Shown here piece by piece: positions 33,824 through 37,678 of a stretch of DNA of 37,678 bases. Position 1 is the first letter of the stretch, and every line of letters begins with the position of its first letter. The stretch is from Cyclobacteriaceae bacterium (GTDB lineage: Bacteria > Bacteroidota > Bacteroidia > Cytophagales > Cyclobacteriaceae). The stretch is from positions 1 to 37,678 of the forward strand of contig JAEUUA010000011.1 of assembly GCA_016787755.1 (NCBI GenBank), read 5' to 3'. The position numbers and the translations under genes are program-made. The notes under the pieces were generated by a model, which did no database searches, was not told the origin of the DNA, and was given only the letters and a program-made list of their open reading frames with translations.

Positions 33824-35056
33824 GAGCCGGTAAACCAATACCAGCTTTTCAAACTCTTTGATGATGGTGGGAGCAATAAGCTCACTACTGATTTCAGTAT
33901 CTCCAACAGTATAATTTTTCCCGATGATAAATGCATAATGCATCCAGTTGTCGGCTTTGGTAAATTCCCAGAGCGTGTCTTCGTTCTGAAATGTTTCAAC
34001 CGCTTTTCTATCACCCGCAATTTCAATCCAGTAGCCAGCACCTAAGCCGGTGAGTAGCGTGAAGAATTGTTTTTTGTATTCTTCATTATACATCTGCTTG
34101 TTAAAATATTCACGATCTAGGTTGCCCGTGTTGGGTTTAGCAGTTAACCAAACTCCAACTTCTTTTTGCTGAAGCACGATTTGCAGGGTGATAAAATCTG
34201 TACCCTTAGTTGAATTCAATTTTTTCAGTTCGGCTTCGCTGCGGCCATAGGCAAGCCACATCTTTTGCAGTTTGTTGTCGGGGTGATCAGCAGGCTCAAG
34301 ACTGCTTACTAATTTAGTTGTATCAGCGTCTGCATGCAATTTCATGCGCGTTACATCTTTTTTTATCAACTCATGAAGTTGAATCAATTTGGATTGGACA
34401 CTTACCCGCTCGTCATGAACTTCTGGAGTGGTAGCTCGCGCTTTGCTGCTGCTTAGCGCGAGGTAATCTTCTTTCTTAAAATACTGATTTTTGAATTTTA
34501 TGAAATCCCAATTAAAACCAGCCGTAGTTAATTCAATGAATTGTTTCTTCTCTTGTCGCGAGGTAATGTCGCGTTGTTTGAGGGTAGGATACAGGTATTC
34601 ATATTCCTGAATGAGTCCTTCTGAAAGCGGATTAGAAAATTCATAGTAGCCAATGAACCACGATTTCAGGTTTTCAATTTCTTTTGCATCGGTGATTTTG
34701 TAAAAGAGTTCTTCGCTGTCTTTAATTCCTTCCAGTGTAAGCTGACCGGAGCCCACAAACGCAATGGATTTTCTAAATGGCAAGTCGAAAATATACACGT
34801 TGGCATGAAAGAAGTTTTTCGTATAGATGTTGAGTGTAATGCGCCCCTGATAGTTTCGCCAGATTCTTTTCAGTACTTCTGGCGAGGTGGGTACATCAAG
34901 GCCCGTCACAATTTCCATTTTACTTTTTGTGGGGATACGACTTCGTATAAAATCGAACCCGGCATCGGAGAGAGCCGCAGTAGCGATGTAACAATGTTCT
35001 ACTTGTTGCAGCAGTTTATCGTTGATGAAAGGAACTGCCAGTTTTTTAATGATCAT
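33806..35056 (-). CDS. Phospholipase D-like domain protein
   Basis: A 416-residue protein from the ATG at 35056; the frame extends upstream into the amidase gene, but this start lies one base after the amidase stop codon. Residues 1-120 look like a PLD-superfamily domain: KKLAVPFINDKLLQ, CYIATAALSDAGFDFI, MEIVTGLDV, a F-H-A-N-V-Y segment in place of the usual HxK, and FVGSGQLTLEGIKDSEELF in place of GSxN..E. The remainder is unrecognised, charged and about 290 residues long. Related PLD-fold proteins include BfiI-like nucleases. The missing Lys may make it inactive or non-canonical. It is downstream of the amidase gene and convergent with the Fic gene. Confidence 0.6.
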   Translation of the reverse strand: MIIKKLAVPFINDKLLQQVEHCYIATAALSDAGFDFIRSRIPTKSKMEIVTGLDVPTSPEVLKRIWRNYQGRITLNIYTKNFFHANVYIFDLPFRKSIAFVGSGQLTLEGIKDSEELFYKITDAKEIENLKSWFIGYYEFSNPLSEGLIQEYEYLYPTLKQRDITSRQEKKQFIELTTAGFNWDFIKFKNQYFKKEDYLALSSSKARATTPEVHDERVSVQSKLIQLHELIKKDVTRMKLHADADTTKLVSSLEPADHPDNKLQKMWLAYGRSEAELKKLNSTKGTDFITLQIVLQQKEVGVWLTAKPNTGNLDREYFNKQMYNEEYKKQFFTLLTGLGAGYWIEIAGDRKAVETFQNEDTLWEFTKADNWMHYAFIIGKNYTVGDTEISSELIAPTIIKEFEKLVLVYRLLLQKL

Positions 35057-35057
35057 G

Positions 35058-36590
35058 TTATTCCAAAGTTGGGGGCACGCGATGGTGCGTAGCTTGTTCG
35101 TAAGAATACGCAAGTTTAATCAGAGTGGATTCGCTATACATGCGGCCAAGAAACTGAAGACCTGCGGGTAAGTTGCCTTGCAAAAATCCCATCGGCACTG
35201 TAAATGCAGGCTGCCCGGTATGCGGAGCAATGATTTGATTGTTGTCCCCTTTGTATTCTTCTTCAAAGCGATCGATGGGAGCAGGCTTGTTATTCCAGGT
35301 GGGATATACAATGGCATCAAGTTGTAAGGAGTCCATTACTTTTTCAATGGCTTCACGAAACGCAATCCGCCTCGTGTCAGTATATGCATCCAGGCATGCA
35401 ATTTCTGGATTTACCCTGCGGCCGCTGTTCTGAGCAAGCACTTGCAAACGACTGGCAGCTGATGCCGATTTAGTGCCAACTCGAATAATATCAGCAAGTG
35501 TTTTCATCGTATCCCGTTTTACATAGGTGCTCAAATAATTTTCTACATCCTCCTTAAACATGGCGCACCATTGGTTTTGCCTAAGGCTTGAAAAATTGTT
35601 GATCACAACTGAATCCAACAGTACGGCACCTTGTTCTTTCAAGTCGACAAGCGCACGATTAAACAACGCATTGATTTCCGGATCGGGATCAGCATCACTC
35701 AATTCACGAAGCACACCAATACGGGCTTTGTTAAGTCCGTCTTTAACAAGAAACTGTTGATAGTTGGCAGGTATTTTACCTTTTGAATATTTTGTTAGCG
35801 GATCAGCGGGATCATACCCCGCTATTACTTCCAATACTTTGGTGGCATCTTCTACGGTGCGGCACATTGGTCCCGCAACATCATTGCGCAGGTATAAAGG
35901 AACAATGGCACTTCTACTCACCAAGCCAAGAGTTGTTCTAAAGCCAACCAGTGCACAATGTGAAGATGGTCCACGAATTGAGTTACCCGTATCGGTACCC
36001 AATCCAATAACTCCAAAATTTGCTGCGATGGAAGCTCCGGTGCCTCCGCTTGAGCCGGCCGGAACATAATCCAGGTTGTAGGGATTGTGGGTGGTGCCCG
36101 CTGTTGAACTTTCTGAATGCATCGGGCTAAAAGCCCACTCAGCCATATTTGATTTTGCGATAATGATGGCTCCTGCTGCTACAAGTTTTTGAATGATGAA
36201 AGCATCTTCTTCGGGAATAAAATCTTTTAGGGCAAGGGCACCGGCAGTAGTAGGAAGTCCTTTGGTGTTGATGTTATCTTTTACAATGAGCGGTATGCCG
36301 TGTAGCGGTTTGAGCACGCCTGTCTTTTTATATTCTTCATCAAGGGCTTGCGCGATAGTAAGCGCGTTGGGATTAATTGTAGTTAATGAATTTATTTTTT
36401 CATCGAAGGTTTCAATTCGCTGAAGGTAAGCACTCACTAGCTGTTGACTGTTGAATGTACCTTGTTGGTATGCTTCATGGATTTCACTAATGGATAGCTC
36501 AGGCAAGTCAATAGGTTTTTTGGGTTCTGGCGATTGACAGGCGGCAAATGCCAGCAATAAAATGCCGGTGATTCGTTTTAATCTATTCAT
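35058..36590 (-). CDS. Amidase signature family lipoprotein
   Basis: A 510-residue enzyme with a lipoprotein signal (ILLLAFAAC, Cys18) and an amidase-signature domain. The catalytic triad residues are visible: Lys104 in LIVKDN, the cis-Ser in AGSSGG (near 181), and nucleophile Ser204 in GTDTGNSIRGP. The Gly-to-Asn change in that last motif is seen in several subgroups and does not remove the Ser. It hydrolyses amides, with an unknown physiological substrate, and should be anchored to the cell envelope. It is transcribed ahead of the PLD-like gene, with one base between them. Confidence 0.93.
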   Translation of the reverse strand: MNRLKRITGILLLAFAACQSPEPKKPIDLPELSISEIHEAYQQGTFNSQQLVSAYLQRIETFDEKINSLTTINPNALTIAQALDEEYKKTGVLKPLHGIPLIVKDNINTKGLPTTAGALALKDFIPEEDAFIIQKLVAAGAIIIAKSNMAEWAFSPMHSESSTAGTTHNPYNLDYVPAGSSGGTGASIAANFGVIGLGTDTGNSIRGPSSHCALVGFRTTLGLVSRSAIVPLYLRNDVAGPMCRTVEDATKVLEVIAGYDPADPLTKYSKGKIPANYQQFLVKDGLNKARIGVLRELSDADPDPEINALFNRALVDLKEQGAVLLDSVVINNFSSLRQNQWCAMFKEDVENYLSTYVKRDTMKTLADIIRVGTKSASAASRLQVLAQNSGRRVNPEIACLDAYTDTRRIAFREAIEKVMDSLQLDAIVYPTWNNKPAPIDRFEEEYKGDNNQIIAPHTGQPAFTVPMGFLQGNLPAGLQFLGRMYSESTLIKLAYSYEQATHHRVPPTLE

Positions 36591-36695
36591 TTCTTAAGGA
36601 ATTATAATATGCCTAAAGTATTGGATTTGCTGGGTGAATTCAAATAAGTTTGAGATAAAGAGTAGCGAATTCTTTTATCTAATAATTGGAGCTTG

Positions 36696-37307
36696 ATGCC
36701 TATGATTCAAGAAGAGTTTATTGATTCGGTAAAACACTATGCAAATCAAGAGAAGGGAGACTTCCTTTGGCGGGAAGTAGAGCAAGCTTATTCTGCAAAC
36801 AGTCGACATTATCATACCCTAGCTCATCTTGAGAATTTGTTAGCGCAGCTGAACCCGTTGAAGGCTCAATTCAAAAACTGGGATACGATTGTATTTGCCA
36901 TGGTATATCATGATGTGGTGTATAACGTATTGAAAAACAAAAACGAGGCAAAGAGTGCTGACTTTGCCGTGAAAAGATTGCGGGCAATCTCGTTTCCTGC
37001 AGAACACATTGAGCAGTGTAAAAAATTAATTTTAGCCACTCAAAAGCATGAAACTGGTGATGTGGAAGTCAATCTCTTTACCGATGCTGATCTTTCTGTA
37101 CTGGGTGCAACCCTGGAAGCGTATAAGCAATATGCAGTCCAGGTGCGAAAGGAATATAAACTCTATCCAGATTTGGTTTACAATTCAGGACGCAAAAAAG
37201 TGTTGCAGCATTTTCTTGCCATGCCAAGAATTTATAAGACGGATTTCTTTTATGAGAAGTATGAGGCGGCAGCCAGGCGTAATTTAGAGTGGGAGTTGGA
37301 ATTGTAG
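36696..37307 (+). CDS. Predicted HD-superfamily metal-dependent hydrolase
   Basis: A 203-residue protein. The first Met of three possible start codons is uncertain; the ATG at 36696 follows GGAG at a suitable spacing, and another ATG lies at 36702. The metal-binding pattern is RHYHTLAHLENLL (H38, H40, H44), AMVYHDVVYN (H72-D73) and FTDADLSVLG (D130 or D132), typical of the predicted HD hydrolase family. Family members are thought to hydrolyse phosphate esters, and the substrate is unknown. It stands alone, with repeat-rich DNA on its right. Confidence 0.85.
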   Translation: MPMIQEEFIDSVKHYANQEKGDFLWREVEQAYSANSRHYHTLAHLENLLAQLNPLKAQFKNWDTIVFAMVYHDVVYNVLKNKNEAKSADFAVKRLRAISFPAEHIEQCKKLILATQKHETGDVEVNLFTDADLSVLGATLEAYKQYAVQVRKEYKLYPDLVYNSGRKKVLQHFLAMPRIYKTDFFYEKYEAAARRNLEWELEL

Positions 37308-37502
37308 GTTTTTCTCCGTCCCTAAATGATTGAGAGATCCTTCGCTAAGTAAAGATGCTTTTATTTGAGGGTTGTGTTTCAAGCCCGCTAAGTATTTTTT
37401 GTTTGTTTTATCCACCACAAACCCATTACTAAATCCAGAGCGAATAGAGATGACGAGAATTAATCCTAAAGAGAAATTAAATAAAAGAATACCCTTTCTC
37501 AC
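37284..37502 (-). CDS. Possible small secreted protein (doubtful)
   Basis: A 72-residue frame beginning MRKGILLFNFSLGLILVISI, which looks like a signal peptide or membrane helix. It overlaps the end of the HD hydrolase gene by 24 bases and contains a copy of the GATCCTTCGCT repeat unit (37334-37344). The rest has no known pattern. It may be a real small gene or a chance frame in repeat DNA, so it is listed with low confidence. Confidence 0.25.
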   Translation of the reverse strand: MRKGILLFNFSLGLILVISIRSGFSNGFVVDKTNKKYLAGLKHNPQIKASLLSEGSLNHLGTEKNLQFQLPL

Positions 37503-37551
37503 AGAACTGACTTAGAGCGAAGGATCCCCTAACGATGGGAGATCCTTCGCT
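37332..37551. repeat. Copies of GATCCTTCGCT with a long hairpin
   Basis: GAGATCCTTCGCT occurs at 37332-37344 and again, as GGAGATCCTTCGCT, at 37538-37551. The latter pairs with AGCGAAGGATC (37516-37526) to form an 11-bp stem, extended by CCC and GGG, with T-rich sequence after it. A further fragment, CGCTCAGGATT, lies near 37620. This looks like a repeat family present in several copies, with the hairpin possibly serving as a terminator. The stretch to the end of the window (37552-37678) shows no gene. Confidence 0.55.
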
Positions 37552-37678
37552 TGTGTTGTTTTTCACAGCGGCAGTGAGCTTTAACTGTAATGTTCCTTAC
37601 AGAAGATTGTGCTTCTGTATCGCTCAGGATTGCTGGTGTTATTATTTAAGGTGTTAATCCCGGAAGAAACTAGTTGCA

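Noticed and set aside
37048..37287. 79-aa frame overlapping the HD hydrolase
   Set aside because: It is a shifted frame of a gene with clear metal-binding motifs.

Overview
The window looks like chromosomal DNA of a Bacteroidota bacterium, probably Cytophagales-like. The basis is gene content: DUF3667, WbqC, a carboxypeptidase-regulatory-like surface protein, LytS/LytTR two-component genes, a VWA-type membrane protein and a secreted M24 aminopeptidase. Several intergenic regions also carry exact TAnnTTTG motifs, the -7 element of Bacteroidota promoters. No rRNA operon, intact insertion sequence, phage module or CRISPR array is visible.

Layout. 1-500: a small GIY-YIG protein, initiator tRNA-Met and a decayed tRNA copy broken by two palindromes. 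586-6168 (+): threonine aldolase, DUF3667 protein, RarA ATPase and a VWA-like membrane protein. 6280-10331 (-): ClpC, WbqC and a Sua5/YciO protein. 10487-13842 (+): MltG, YbgC-like thioesterase and YihY/BrkB, translationally coupled, then DUF1801 and an unknown small protein. 13950-18012: tRNA-Ser, a secreted Ig-like protein, an alkyltransferase-like protein, a small secreted protein and a sodium/solute symporter. 18125-21302 (+): ClpS, RecR, an aspartate aminotransferase and a heptose-7-phosphate kinase-like PfkB protein. 21306-26828: CarboxypepD_reg surface protein, LytS/LytTR pair, GNAT acetyltransferase and Xaa-Pro aminopeptidase. 27109-28998: a GC-rich gene fusing rhomboid, MORN/YwqK-like repeats and a TonB-C-like end.

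From about 29000 to 35056 the content turns accessory. An AT-rich cluster holds a 69-aa unknown, an unlisted 56-aa zinc-ribbon-like gene, a 658-aa PD-(D/E)XK-like plus DUF2075 (Schlafen group 3-like) helicase, and a small companion whose C-terminus appears altered. GC-rich noncoding debris borders it on both sides. Next come three 19-nt direct repeats, an AbiEi-like winged-helix/Fic fusion, and a convergent PLD-like protein encoded directly downstream of an amidase lipoprotein. An HD-type hydrolase and repeat-rich sequence close the window.

The housekeeping genes cover protein quality control (ClpC and the ClpS adaptor), DNA repair (RarA, RecR, ATL), envelope assembly (MltG, HldE-like kinase, YihY) and nutrient handling. 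The best candidate for an undescribed system is the 29332-32099 nuclease-helicase cluster, possibly with the neighbouring AbiEi-Fic and PLD-like genes. A defence or toxin-antitoxin role is inferred from domains and context only.
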